Source: Cupriavidus necator A5-1
Lineage (GTDB): Bacteria; Pseudomonadota; Gammaproteobacteria; Burkholderiales; Burkholderiaceae
Direction: 5' to 3'
Assembly: GCF_000744095.1 (NCBI RefSeq)
Contig: NZ_JQLI01000008.1
Coordinates: 3,472,001-3,536,000, forward strand
Length of the DNA: 64,000 nucleotides
The position numbers were made by a program, and so were the translations under genes. Shown piece by piece: positions 25,994-34,057 of the stretch; positions within the stretch are counted from its first letter, which is position 1, and each line of letters begins with the position of its first letter. A model generated the notes under the pieces. That model saw nothing but the letters and a program-made list of their open reading frames with translations, had not been told where the DNA came from and ran no database searches.

Positions 25994-26680
25994 TCAGGCT
26001 TGCTCCACCAGGATCACGTGCACGCGGTACGGGCCGTGTGCGCCCAGCACGATGGTCTGTTCGATATCGCCCGTGCGCGACGGGCCGCTGATGATATTGG
26101 TGGCGCGCGGCAGTTCGCCGCGTTCGCTGCGCACCAGCGCGAAGGCGTCTTCCAGGCCGGCGACGATGCGCGAGCGCGGCACCACCGCCACATGGGTCTC
26201 GGGCAGCAGCGCGGCCGAAGCAAACGTGGTCGGCCCCGACAGCAGCATCAGCGAGCCGGTCTCGGCGATCGCGCAAAAGCAGCCGGTGATGCCGACCAGG
26301 TCGCCATGATCGTGGTCGGCCTCGACTTCGCGTACCGGCGGCCGGCATTCCACTTCGATTCCCGCGGCCTGCCACGGCAGCGCGCCCAGCGCATCCCAGG
26401 CCACCGCGCGATGCACCAGGTTCAGGCTGTCGAGAAAACGCACGATGGCGGCGGGCACCTCGTCCATGGTCGCCACGCGGTCGACGGTCGAGGACATGCG
26501 CTGCGCCTGCGCCAGGAAGTGCTCGGTCAGGTCGGCAGCGGACATCGGCCGCGGGCCCTGCGGATGGCGCGCGAGGTAGTCGGCCACCGCCTCGCGCTCG
26601 CCGGAGGTCGGCCTGGCCGGCCTGCCCTGGGCGGCACGGATGCGGGCAAAGATGCGGTCGCGGGCGTCGTTGGTTTCCAT
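25994..26680 (-). CDS. lutC: LutC-type LUD-domain protein (L-lactate oxidation complex subunit)
   Basis: 228 residues with the LUD domain: DHGDLVGITGCFCAIAETGSLMLLSGP (read in parts), TFASAALLPETHVAVV and NIISGPSRTGDIEQTIVLGAHGP (in parts). LutC normally works with the iron-sulfur proteins LutA and LutB in lactate oxidation. Here neither partner is adjacent: pncB lies upstream (76 bp) and the antiporter downstream (171 bp). Either the partners are elsewhere or the protein has another job. Confidence 0.85.
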   Translation of the reverse strand: METNDARDRIFARIRAAQGRPARPTSGEREAVADYLARHPQGPRPMSAADLTEHFLAQAQRMSSTVDRVATMDEVPAAIVRFLDSLNLVHRAVAWDALGALPWQAAGIEVECRPPVREVEADHDHGDLVGITGCFCAIAETGSLMLLSGPTTFASAALLPETHVAVVPRSRIVAGLEDAFALVRSERGELPRATNIISGPSRTGDIEQTIVLGAHGPYRVHVILVEQA

Positions 26681-26756
26681 ATGGCCTGGTTGTTCTTGTC
26701 GCGGGGCGCGGCTGGTATGCGCCGATTATAGTGTTGGCCGCCGTGCGCCGAGTCGG

Positions 26757-27935
26757 CTACGGCGCCGCCTTGACCGAGAACACCTGCCGCAGGTAGGCAA
26801 GGTAGCCAGCATCGTCGCACATGGTCTTCTCCGGCGTATCCGACAGCTTGGCCACCGGCTGCCCGTTGCAGCGGACCATCTTGATGACGATCTGCAGCGG
26901 CGTGTAGCCCAGGTCGTTGGTCAGGTTGGTGCCGACACCGAAGGCCAGCCGGCACCGGCCATGGAAGCGCTCGTACAGTTCGATCACGCGCGGGATGTCG
27001 AGGCTGTCGCTGAAGATCAGCGTCTTGGTGCGCGGGTCGACGCGGTTGGCGGCATAGTGGGCGACCATGCGCTCGCCCCACAGCATCGGGTCGCCGGAAT
27101 CATGGCGCACGCCGTCGAAGAGCTTGCAGAAGTACAGGTCGAAGTCGCGCAGGAAGGCATCGAAGCCATAGGTGTCGGACAGCGCAATGCCCAGGTCGCC
27201 GCGATACTCGCGCGCCCACCGCTCCAGCGCGTACACCTGCGAATCGCGCAGCCGCGGACCCAGCGCCTGGCACGCCTGCAGGTATTCATGCGCCATCGTT
27301 CCGAGCGGCACCATATTGTGCAGGTGGGCAAAGTGGACGTTGCTGGTGCCGGCCAGCTGCGGCCCAAGCACGCGCCGCATGGTCAGCAGCACCTCTTCCT
27401 GCCAGTCGCGCGAGAAGCGCCGGCGCGTGCCATAGTCGGCGATAACGCAATCGGCGACCTCCGGCGTCTTCAGCAGCGCCAGCTTGTCTTCCAGCCGGCG
27501 GCGGCCTTCGGCGAGGTCCGGCCGGGGCTGGGTGCGGCGGAAATAGACCTCGTTGACGATCGCCAGCACGGGCACTTCGAACATGATGGTATGCAGCCAC
27601 GGGCCGATGATCGAGATCTCGATCTCGCCGTTGCCCTGCGGCGCCGGCCGCACCGACACGTACTTCTCGTTCAGGTGGAACAGGCCAAGGAAGTCGACGA
27701 AATCGCTCTTGATAAAGCGCAGGCCGCGCAGGTAGGTCAGTTCGTCGTCGGTGAAGCGCAGCTGGCATAGGTGTGCCACTTCGGCGCGGATCTCGTCGAT
27801 ATACGGCGTCAGGTCGACGCCCGCGTTGCGGCACTTGAAGCGGTATTCGACCTGCGCCTGCGGAAACTGATGCTGCACCACCTGCATCATCGTGAATTTG
27901 TACAGGTCGGTGTCGAGCAGAGACTGGATGATCAT
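26757..27935 (-). CDS. pncB: Nicotinate phosphoribosyltransferase
   Basis: 392 residues, salvages nicotinate into NAD synthesis. Begins MIIQSLLDTDLYKFTMMQ, the family N-terminus, with YGTRRRFSRDWQ near 222, HDSGDPMLWGER near 278 and the sugar-phosphate loop region LIFSDSLDIPRVIELYERF (in part). Ends with LRQVFSVKAAP. Complete and of normal length. Confidence 0.96.
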   Translation of the reverse strand: MIIQSLLDTDLYKFTMMQVVQHQFPQAQVEYRFKCRNAGVDLTPYIDEIRAEVAHLCQLRFTDDELTYLRGLRFIKSDFVDFLGLFHLNEKYVSVRPAPQGNGEIEISIIGPWLHTIMFEVPVLAIVNEVYFRRTQPRPDLAEGRRRLEDKLALLKTPEVADCVIADYGTRRRFSRDWQEEVLLTMRRVLGPQLAGTSNVHFAHLHNMVPLGTMAHEYLQACQALGPRLRDSQVYALERWAREYRGDLGIALSDTYGFDAFLRDFDLYFCKLFDGVRHDSGDPMLWGERMVAHYAANRVDPRTKTLIFSDSLDIPRVIELYERFHGRCRLAFGVGTNLTNDLGYTPLQIVIKMVRCNGQPVAKLSDTPEKTMCDDAGYLAYLRQVFSVKAAP

Positions 27936-28002
27936 AGCGAGCCAGACGGCGATGCCGGGTCAGTCCGACATGCTAACCGAAGTCTACCTGCGCGCGTGGC
28001 GC

Positions 28003-28560
28003 TCAGGCGCCGTCGAGGAACGGCTGCGGCGGCCGCGGCGCCGCCCTGCCCCTGGCCTTGCCCTGCAGGCACCAGAGCTGGCGGCCGTCCGCACCGGCGC
28101 ACGACACCAGCGTGGCGGCGTCGCGTGGCACCTGCTGCGGCAGCGGCTCGGCAAAAGCGCCGTCGCCGGCCAGGATGCGCTCGGTATAGACCGGCGTGCC
28201 CGCGCGCTCGAAGCGCAGCATCTGGACCCGATCGCCCGGCTGCGGCTGCAACTCCGGCCCGCACGGCATCAGGCCGGCGCGGCCGCAATGGGCGATCGCG
28301 TCGCCCGCGGGCGAGTCGGTCACGCTGAAGTGGTCCCAGTCAAACGCGGTCAGCGCCGGCAGCGCGACTGGCGCATCGGAACGGGCGCGCCACGCCACCA
28401 GGCGCGACACCACGCTGTCGGCCATGCCGGGCTGGGCCAGGGTCTGCGCAGAAACGGGATCGAAGTGCAAGAAAAATGCCGTCCACTGCACAACTACAGC
28501 CAGGACCGCGACATGGCGCCGCAGGCGGGCAGGATGAAAACGGCGAGGCTGGCGTGGCAT
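28003..28560 (-). CDS. Secreted or membrane-anchored protein, unknown
   Basis: 185 residues from the ATG at 28560, with GGGAGACC upstream. Arg-rich N-terminus then one hydrophobic stretch (HVAVLAVVVQWTAFFLHF) ending near VSAQ, so an uncleaved anchor or signal peptide. The remainder contains three Cys residues pairs (HCGRAGLMPCGPE; SCAGADGRQLWC), suggesting disulfides outside the cytoplasm. No family recognised. Minus strand, 68 bp from pncB. Confidence 0.65.
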   Translation of the reverse strand: MPRQPRRFHPARLRRHVAVLAVVVQWTAFFLHFDPVSAQTLAQPGMADSVVSRLVAWRARSDAPVALPALTAFDWDHFSVTDSPAGDAIAHCGRAGLMPCGPELQPQPGDRVQMLRFERAGTPVYTERILAGDGAFAEPLPQQVPRDAATLVSCAGADGRQLWCLQGKARGRAAPRPPQPFLDGA

Positions 28561-28867
28561 ATGGGTCTCCCGGCCGGATACATGTGACATGCAGGCGGCC
28601 TCCATCATGCGCCGGGACACGCCGGCACGCCAGCCGGCCGCCATGCGTTGGATCAAAAGCACATAAAGAAATAAGAAAACTATCTGATCCGGCTATATAG
28701 ACCCGCTATCGTTGTCGGAAGGCTCGGCTACAATATCGGCTTCCGAAAGGCCTCGGCCGGCGCTCGTCCAGCCCATTCTGCAACGTTGCGGATGGAGCGT
28801 GTCCGCCGGCAAGAAGCGGCCCGAACAAGTTTCCCATTAAAAGCCGACCTGTTTTCCTGGAACCGAA
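28561..28867 (+). other. Upstream region of fdxA
   Basis: 307 bp divergent spacer. An A/T-rich stretch (28656-28700) and a TACAAT box at 28729-28734 are visible, consistent with a promoter for fdxA, but no matching -35 box at the standard distance. Nothing else is seen. Confidence 0.35.
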
Positions 28868-29191
28868 ATGACTCACGTTGTCACCGAATCCTGCATCCGT
28901 TGCCGCTACACAGACTGCGTTGACGTGTGTCCGGTCGATTGTTTCCGCGAAGGCCCCAACTTCCTGGCCATCGACCCGGATGAGTGCATCGACTGCGCCG
29001 TGTGCGTGGCCGAGTGCCCGGTGAACGCGATTTACGCCGAGGAAGACGTCCCGGGCGACCAGCAGCAGTTCATTGACCTGAACGCCGAGCTGGCGCGCGC
29101 ATGGCCCTCCATCACCAAGACCAAGGCCCCGCTGGCCGAGGCCGAGGAATGGAAGGACGCCACCGACAAGCTGCAGTACCTGCAGCGCTGA
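28868..29191 (+). CDS. fdxA: 7Fe ferredoxin (3Fe-4S/4Fe-4S)
   Basis: 107 residues. Cluster motifs CIRCRYTDCVDVCPVDC (residues 9-25) and CIDCAVCVAECP (residues 40-51) give one [3Fe-4S] and one [4Fe-4S] site, as in FdxA of Azotobacter and relatives. Its C-terminal extension is the usual length. It lies 76 bp before a ferredoxin-NADP reductase gene on the same strand, its likely redox partner. Confidence 0.96.
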   Translation: MTHVVTESCIRCRYTDCVDVCPVDCFREGPNFLAIDPDECIDCAVCVAECPVNAIYAEEDVPGDQQQFIDLNAELARAWPSITKTKAPLAEAEEWKDATDKLQYLQR

Positions 29192-29267
29192 ACAAAAAAG
29201 AAAGCCGTCCCCACGCGCTTTCCGCAATACCGGGCACACGGTGCCCCACCAACGTATCAGGACGAAT

Positions 29268-30377
29268 ATGGACTTGAGCATTCCAAATCCCGTTGCCGAC
29301 ACGACCAGGCAGGTCGAAGGCGGCAACCCCGCCGGCGGCCAGCCGCTGGAGATCGACGCGCTGATCGTCGGTGCCGGTCCGGTGGGCCTGTTCCAGGTCT
29401 TCGAACTGGGCCTGCTTGAAATCAAGGCGCACGTCATCGATTCCCTGAAGGTGGTCGGCGGCCAGTGCGTCGAGCTGTATCCGGACAAGCCCATCTATGA
29501 CATCCCGGCCGTGCCCATCTGCACCGGCCAGGAACTGACCGACAACCTGCTCAAGCAGATCGAGCCGTTCGAGCCCACCTTCCACCTGGGCCAGGAAGTC
29601 GCCGTGGTCGAGCGCCGTGAAGACGGCCGCTTCTTCGTCGAGACCTCGCTCGGAACCCGCTTTATCACCAAGACCATCTTCATCGCCGCCGGCGTGGGCT
29701 CGTTCCAGCCGCGTACGCTGAAGGTCGAGGGCCTGGACAGGTTCGACGGCAAGCAGCTGTTCTACCGCGTCAAGGACCCGAGCCGCTTCCACGGCCGCAA
29801 CCTGGTGATCGTCGGTGGCGGCGACTCCGCGCTGGATTGGACGCTGGACCTGGTCGGCAAGGCCGAGTCGGTGGTGATGATCCACCGTCGCGATGGCTTC
29901 CGTGCCGCGCCCGCCTCGGTCGCCAAGATGAAGGAACTGTGCGAACAGATGGAAATGCAGTTCCTGGTCGGCCAGATCGGCGGCTATGAAGACAAGGACG
30001 GCGTGCTCACCGAGATCAAGGTGACCGGCGCCGACGGCGTGACCCGCCGCCTGCCGCTCGACGACCTGCTGGTGTTCTTCGGCCTGTCGCCCAAGCTCGG
30101 CCCGATCGCCGAGTGGGGCCTGGACCTGGAGCGCAAGCAGATCAAGGTGGACACCGAGAAGTTCGAGACCAACATCCCGGGCATCTTCGCGGTGGGCGAC
30201 ATCAACACCTACCCCGGCAAGAAGAAGCTGATCCTGTCGGGCTTCCACGAGGCCGCGCTGGCCGCGTTCGGTGCTGCGCCGTATATCTTCCCCGAGAAGA
30301 AGATCCACATGCAGTACACGACCACCTCGCCGAAGCTGCACAAGATCCTCGGTGTGGAATCGCCCGTGTTCGACTGA
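29268..30377 (+). CDS. Ferredoxin--NADP+ reductase, thioredoxin-reductase-like
   Basis: 369 residues. FAD site VGAGPVGLFQVFELG near 36, NADPH site VIVGGGDSALDWTLDL near 176, and the C-terminal FAD contact IFAVGDINTYPGKKKLI near 300. The CxxC redox pair of true thioredoxin reductases is absent, which marks the flavin-only reductase branch. ATG at 29268 (AGGACG upstream) is preferred to an in-frame ATG nine codons earlier. Forms an operon with fdxA and is closed by a terminator at 30396. Confidence 0.92.
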   Translation: MDLSIPNPVADTTRQVEGGNPAGGQPLEIDALIVGAGPVGLFQVFELGLLEIKAHVIDSLKVVGGQCVELYPDKPIYDIPAVPICTGQELTDNLLKQIEPFEPTFHLGQEVAVVERREDGRFFVETSLGTRFITKTIFIAAGVGSFQPRTLKVEGLDRFDGKQLFYRVKDPSRFHGRNLVIVGGGDSALDWTLDLVGKAESVVMIHRRDGFRAAPASVAKMKELCEQMEMQFLVGQIGGYEDKDGVLTEIKVTGADGVTRRLPLDDLLVFFGLSPKLGPIAEWGLDLERKQIKVDTEKFETNIPGIFAVGDINTYPGKKKLILSGFHEAALAAFGAAPYIFPEKKIHMQYTTTSPKLHKILGVESPVFD

Positions 30378-30395
30378 TCGGCTTCATGCGCTGAA

Positions 30396-30424
30396 GAAAA
30401 AAACCGCCGCGAGGCGGTTTTTTT
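30396..30424 (+). terminator. Intrinsic terminator after ferredoxin reductase gene
   Basis: Stem AAACCGCC/GGCGGTTT (30401-30408, 30413-30420) with GCGA tetraloop, flanked by an A run and followed by T residues to 30424. Confidence 0.92.
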
Positions 30425-30430
30425 CTGGCA

Positions 30431-30472
30431 CAAATCAGAAAGCGTGGCTATAATGCGGCCTCGCTGTTGAAC
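30431..30472 (+). promoter_or_regulatory. Promoter-like element upstream of the tRNA-Asn promoter
   Basis: A perfect TATAAT at 30449-30454 in the context TGGCTATAAT, with CTGGCA 18 bp upstream (30425-30430). After it comes CTCGCTGTT, which resembles the CTCAGCTGTT between the real tRNA-Asn -10 box and the tRNA. No tRNA or gene follows it before the second promoter at 30575. Confidence 0.45.
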
Positions 30473-30574
30473 ACGACGCCCTGAAGCCGGCAGAGATGCC
30501 CTTCAACATCGTCAAACGCAGCAAGCCGGAAGCTTCCAGACACCTGGCGACACGAACAAAACGTCGAAAAGGTA

Positions 30575-30604
30575 TTGACGAAGAAAAGAGAAACTGGCTA
30601 TAAT
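30575..30604 (+). promoter_or_regulatory. Sigma-70 promoter of tRNA-Asn
   Basis: TTGACG (30575-30580) and TATAAT (30599-30604) spaced by 18 bp, 16 bp before the first tRNA base. Confidence 0.85.
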
Positions 30605-30619
30605 TTCTTTCTCAGCTGT

Positions 30620-30695
30620 TCCCCGATAGCTCAGTCGGTAGAGCGACGGACTGTTAATCCGCAGGTCCCTGGTTCGAGCCCAGGTCGGGGAGCCA
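30620..30695 (+). tRNA. tRNA-Asn (GTT)
   Basis: 76 nt with an encoded CCA. Acceptor arms TCCCCGA and TCGGGGA pair fully, discriminator G, D arm GCTCAGTCGGTAGAGC, anticodon loop CTGTTAA with GTT at 30653-30655, and T arm CCTGGTTCGAGCCCAGG. Own promoter upstream and terminator downstream, so a single-gene unit. No integrated element is seen at its 3' end. Confidence 0.98.
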
Positions 30696-30706
30696 ACCGA
30701 TACGGA

Positions 30707-30735
30707 AGCCCGGTGCATATGCACCGGGCTTTTTC
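30707..30735 (+). terminator. Intrinsic terminator of tRNA-Asn
   Basis: Perfect 10-bp stem AGCCCGGTGC/GCACCGGGCT (30707-30716, 30721-30730) with an ATAT loop, followed by five T residues. Confidence 0.93.
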
Positions 30736-30833
30736 GTTTTGGGCTTCGATTCGTGCAATGCGCTTCAACGTTGTCCCGCCTCGACAGCCGTCACGACAGC
30801 CTGCGGGCCGCCGCAACGTCTTCCCCTCTTTTC

Positions 30834-31601
30834 TTATCCCTGCAGCGAACTGCCAGCGGCCTTCAGCGCCACGACAATGGCGTCAGCATTGGCTTCGATC
30901 CGATGCAGCGGCCCCGCTACGGACATGCCATAGGTCACGCCACCGATAGCCACCGGGATAGCGATCGCGCCGAGGTCAGGAAAGGATTCGCCAAGGTTCG
31001 GATACCACCCTTGCGCCTGCCATTGCTGCATGGCGGCTTCGAAAACGCGCAGCGAGTCCACGGTGCGCCCCGTCCGCGAGGCAAACGACACGCCGGCCAG
31101 CAGTTCGGCGCGGGCATCGGCTGGCATCGCACCAAGGATGGCGCGGCCGATGGAGTTCACATGCGCATCGCGCAGCTCGCCCGGCGCGGCGATATAGCGC
31201 ACCGGATTGGCGGACTCGCGCACCTCCAGGTACAGCACCCGCCCGTCATCCTGCAGCTTGCCGAATATCACCGTTTCGCCGGTGGTGTCGCGCAGCGATT
31301 CCAGCACCGGCTGCACGCGTTCGAGCAGCGGGTCGTTGCGGGCGATGCGCTGGGCGATATCGAGCAGCCGGCGCGTCGGGTAGTAGCCCTGGCGGCGGCC
31401 GGTCTCGTACAGGTAGCCGAGCGAGGCCAGCGTGCGGATCAGCCCCAGGCAGCTCGACATGGGCGCGCCCAGCAGCTTGGCCAACTCGGTCAGCGTCAGC
31501 GAGCGCCCTTCGCGCGCATAGATCTCCATGATCTCGATCACGCGCAGCGCGGTCTTGACGCTGGCGTAACCGGATTTCTCGGCCGCTTCGTTTTCTGCCA
31601 T
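30834..31601 (-). CDS. IclR-family transcriptional regulator
   Basis: 255 residues. N-terminal winged helix-turn-helix (VIEIMEIYAREGRSLTLTEL then LAKLLGAPMSSCLGLIRTLA) and a C-terminal effector domain with the IclR pattern HVNSIGRAILGAMP and AIPVAIGGVTYGMSVAGPL (part). It is the last gene, on the same strand, behind the CoA-transferase (71 bp), and is the probable regulator of the cupin-tctC-acd-CoA-transferase operon. Target likely the palindrome at 35507-35552; effector unknown. Confidence 0.92.
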   Translation of the reverse strand: MAENEAAEKSGYASVKTALRVIEIMEIYAREGRSLTLTELAKLLGAPMSSCLGLIRTLASLGYLYETGRRQGYYPTRRLLDIAQRIARNDPLLERVQPVLESLRDTTGETVIFGKLQDDGRVLYLEVRESANPVRYIAAPGELRDAHVNSIGRAILGAMPADARAELLAGVSFASRTGRTVDSLRVFEAAMQQWQAQGWYPNLGESFPDLGAIAIPVAIGGVTYGMSVAGPLHRIEANADAIVVALKAAGSSLQG

Positions 31602-31672
31602 CGTTTGGCTTCCTCGACTTCAGTATCCGTTGGCCGGGATTGTACGCGGCGGCGCCGTTCGGCAACGCGGGG

Positions 31673-32833
31673 TCAGCCCTCCCCGTCTTCGGCTTGCGGC
31701 AAGGCCTGCGGCCAGCTGCGGATATTGCCCGGTGTGCGCGAGAAGCGCGTAGGGATGCCCACGCCGCGCAGCCGGCCTTCGCTCGGATGGTCGTACTCGA
31801 ACATCATGCCGGTGGCGCGCAGGTGCGGATCGTCGGCGAGGCTGTCGAAGTCCGGCACTTCGCTGTGCGGGATATCGGCATCGCGCAGCAGGTCCAGCCA
31901 CTCTGCAGTGGTGCGCTGCGCGACGATCTCGGCCAGCGTGGCGTAAAGCGCGTCGATATTGGCGCTGCGCGCGGCCGGCGTGGCATAGCGACGATCGTGC
32001 GCCAGTTCCGCATGGCCTGACACATCGAAAAAACGCAGCCATTGGGCGCTGGTATAGGGCAGCAGCGCAATATGGCCGTCGCGCGTGCGATAGGGCTTGC
32101 GGTGCGCCGACATCACGCGCGGATAGCCGGCCGGCCCCAGCGGCGGGATGAAGGTCTGGCCGGCGAGCTGCTCTGTGGCCAGGAAGGACACCAGCGTCTC
32201 GAACATCGGCACCTCGATGGCCTGGCCCTGGCCGGAGCGCTCGCGCTCGTATAGTGCCATCGGGATCGCGTAGGCCACGGTCAGCCCGGCTACCTTGTCG
32301 GCCAGGATGGTGTTGACGTACTGCGGCCCCTCGTTTGAGTTGGCGCCCTGGAACTGCGCCATGCCGCTGCGCGCCTGGATGATGTCGTCGAATGCCGGCG
32401 CGCCCGCGTAGGGGCCCTCCTCCGAATAGCCGTAAGCGCCGCAGTAGATCAGCCGCGGATGGTCCGCGCGCAGCGAGGCATAGTCCAGCCCGAGCTTGCG
32501 CAGCGACTGCGGCCGCACGTTGGAGACAAAGACATCCGCCGTGGCGATCAACGCCTTCAGCGCGGCCAGGTCTTCCGGCTGCTTCACGTCCAGCACGACG
32601 AACTGCTTGTTGCGGTTCAGGTTCAGGAAGCTGGCGCCCATCGCGGCATGCCGCGCCGGCTCGGCATGCCGGAACACGTCGCCGGCGGGCGGTTCGACCT
32701 TGATGACTTCGGCGCCCATGTCGCCGAGGATCTGAGTCGCATACGGTCCCATCGCGACCGAGGTCATGTCGATCACACGGATGCCGGCCAGCGGCCCGGT
32801 GGCGGCGGGAGCCTGCGCTTGCTCGTCTGGCAT
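31673..32833 (-). CDS. Family III CoA-transferase (CaiB/Frc type)
   Basis: 386 residues. N-terminal GIRVIDMTSVAMGPYATQIL then GDMGAEVIKVEPPAGDVFR is the family hallmark; the catalytic Asp is in GAPAFDDIIQARSGMAQFQG. Moves CoA between a donor acyl-CoA and a carboxylic acid. It follows the acyl-CoA dehydrogenase by 15 bp, so the pair probably activates and then oxidises (or reduces) the same acid. The substrate cannot be read from sequence. Confidence 0.92.
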   Translation of the reverse strand: MPDEQAQAPAATGPLAGIRVIDMTSVAMGPYATQILGDMGAEVIKVEPPAGDVFRHAEPARHAAMGASFLNLNRNKQFVVLDVKQPEDLAALKALIATADVFVSNVRPQSLRKLGLDYASLRADHPRLIYCGAYGYSEEGPYAGAPAFDDIIQARSGMAQFQGANSNEGPQYVNTILADKVAGLTVAYAIPMALYERERSGQGQAIEVPMFETLVSFLATEQLAGQTFIPPLGPAGYPRVMSAHRKPYRTRDGHIALLPYTSAQWLRFFDVSGHAELAHDRRYATPAARSANIDALYATLAEIVAQRTTAEWLDLLRDADIPHSEVPDFDSLADDPHLRATGMMFEYDHPSEGRLRGVGIPTRFSRTPGNIRSWPQALPQAEDGEG

Positions 32834-32848
32834 CGTCGTCGCTCCCGT

Positions 32849-34057
32849 TCAGTACGACTTGGGCAAACCCAGGACGCGCTCGGCGATGAAGCACATGATG
32901 AGCTGCGGGCTGACCGGTGCGATGCGCGGGATATACGACTCGCGCAGCAGCCGCTCCACGCGGTACTCGCGCGAATAGCCCATGCCGCCCAGCGTCAGGA
33001 TCGCGGTCTGGCAGGCGTTGTGGCCGGCCTCGGCGGCGAGGTACTTGGCCGCGTTGGCTTCGGCGCCGCACGACTGGCCGGCGTCATAGCGCGCGGCGGC
33101 CTTGAGCATCATCAGGTTGGCCGATTCGAGCTGCATCCACGCCTGCGCCAGCGGATGCTGCACGCCCTGGTTCATGCCGATCGGGCGGCCGAACACCACG
33201 CGCTCCTTGGCGTACTGCGTGGCGATCGCCAGCGCCGCGCGGCCCAGCCCGATGGCCTCGGCGGCGATCAGGATGCGCTCGGGGTTCAGCCCGTGCAGGA
33301 TGTACTCGAAGCCCTTGCCCTCTTCCCCGATGCGGTCTTCGTCCGGGATAAACAGGTCGTCGATAAACAGCATGTTGGTATCGACGGCGGCGCGGCCCAT
33401 CTTGTCGATCTCGCGGATCTCGATCTTGCTGCGATCGACTTTGGTGTAGAACAACGACAGCCCTTCGGTCGATTTCTTCACCGACTCCAGCGGCGTGGTA
33501 CGCGCCAGCAGCAGCATGCGGTCGGCCACCTGCGCGGTCGAGATCCAGATCTTGCGCCCGCTCACCGAATAGCCGCCCGGCACCTTGCGCGCAAAGGTCT
33601 TGAGCTTGGTGGTGTCCAGGCCCGCGTCCGGCTCGGTCACGCCGAAGCAGGCCTTCTCCTTGCCGGCGATCAGCGGCGGCAGGAAGCGGCCCTTCTGCTC
33701 GTCGGTGCCGAACACCACCACCGGGTTCAGGCCGAACACGTTCATGTGCACGGCCGAGGCACCGGTCATGCCCGCGCCCGACTGCGAGATGGTCTGCATC
33801 ACCAGCGCCGCCTCGAGGATGCCCAGCCCGGCGCCGCCGAACGCCTCGGGCATCGCCACGCCCAGCCAGCCGCCTTCGCACAGCGTCTTGTAGAACTCAT
33901 GCGGATAGGTGGCGGACTTGTCGAGCCGGTCCCAGTACTCCATGTCGAATTGCGTGCAGACCTGCTGCACGGCCTCGACGATCGATGCCTGGTCTTCGGA
34001 GAGATCGAAATTCATATGCGTTGACTGTGGAATCTTGTTGGTCAGTTGCGTGCTCAT
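32849..34057 (-). CDS. Acyl-CoA dehydrogenase family protein with atypical active site
   Basis: 402 residues, FAD-dependent acyl-CoA dehydrogenase fold: CFGVTEPDAGLDTTKLKTFA and KIWISTAQVADRMLLLAR are the flavin and substrate loops, RVVFGRPIGMNQGVQHPLAQ the helical domain. Near the C-terminus the usual IYEGT, whose Glu is the catalytic base in most members, reads IAPVS (residues 379-383), so Pro381 replaces that Glu. The ATG at 34057 overlaps the stop of the binding-protein gene as ATGA; an internal ATG at 34015 (MNFDLSEDQ) is also possible. Confidence 0.9.
   Translation of the reverse strand: MSTQLTNKIPQSTHMNFDLSEDQASIVEAVQQVCTQFDMEYWDRLDKSATYPHEFYKTLCEGGWLGVAMPEAFGGAGLGILEAALVMQTISQSGAGMTGASAVHMNVFGLNPVVVFGTDEQKGRFLPPLIAGKEKACFGVTEPDAGLDTTKLKTFARKVPGGYSVSGRKIWISTAQVADRMLLLARTTPLESVKKSTEGLSLFYTKVDRSKIEIREIDKMGRAAVDTNMLFIDDLFIPDEDRIGEEGKGFEYILHGLNPERILIAAEAIGLGRAALAIATQYAKERVVFGRPIGMNQGVQHPLAQAWMQLESANLMMLKAAARYDAGQSCGAEANAAKYLAAEAGHNACQTAILTLGGMGYSREYRVERLLRESYIPRIAPVSPQLIMCFIAERVLGLPKSY

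Noticed and set aside
30696..30833. Integrated element at the tRNA-Asn 3' end
   Set aside because: tRNA genes are common insertion sites, but here a terminator and then iclR follow; no integrase gene or repeated tRNA 3' end is seen.
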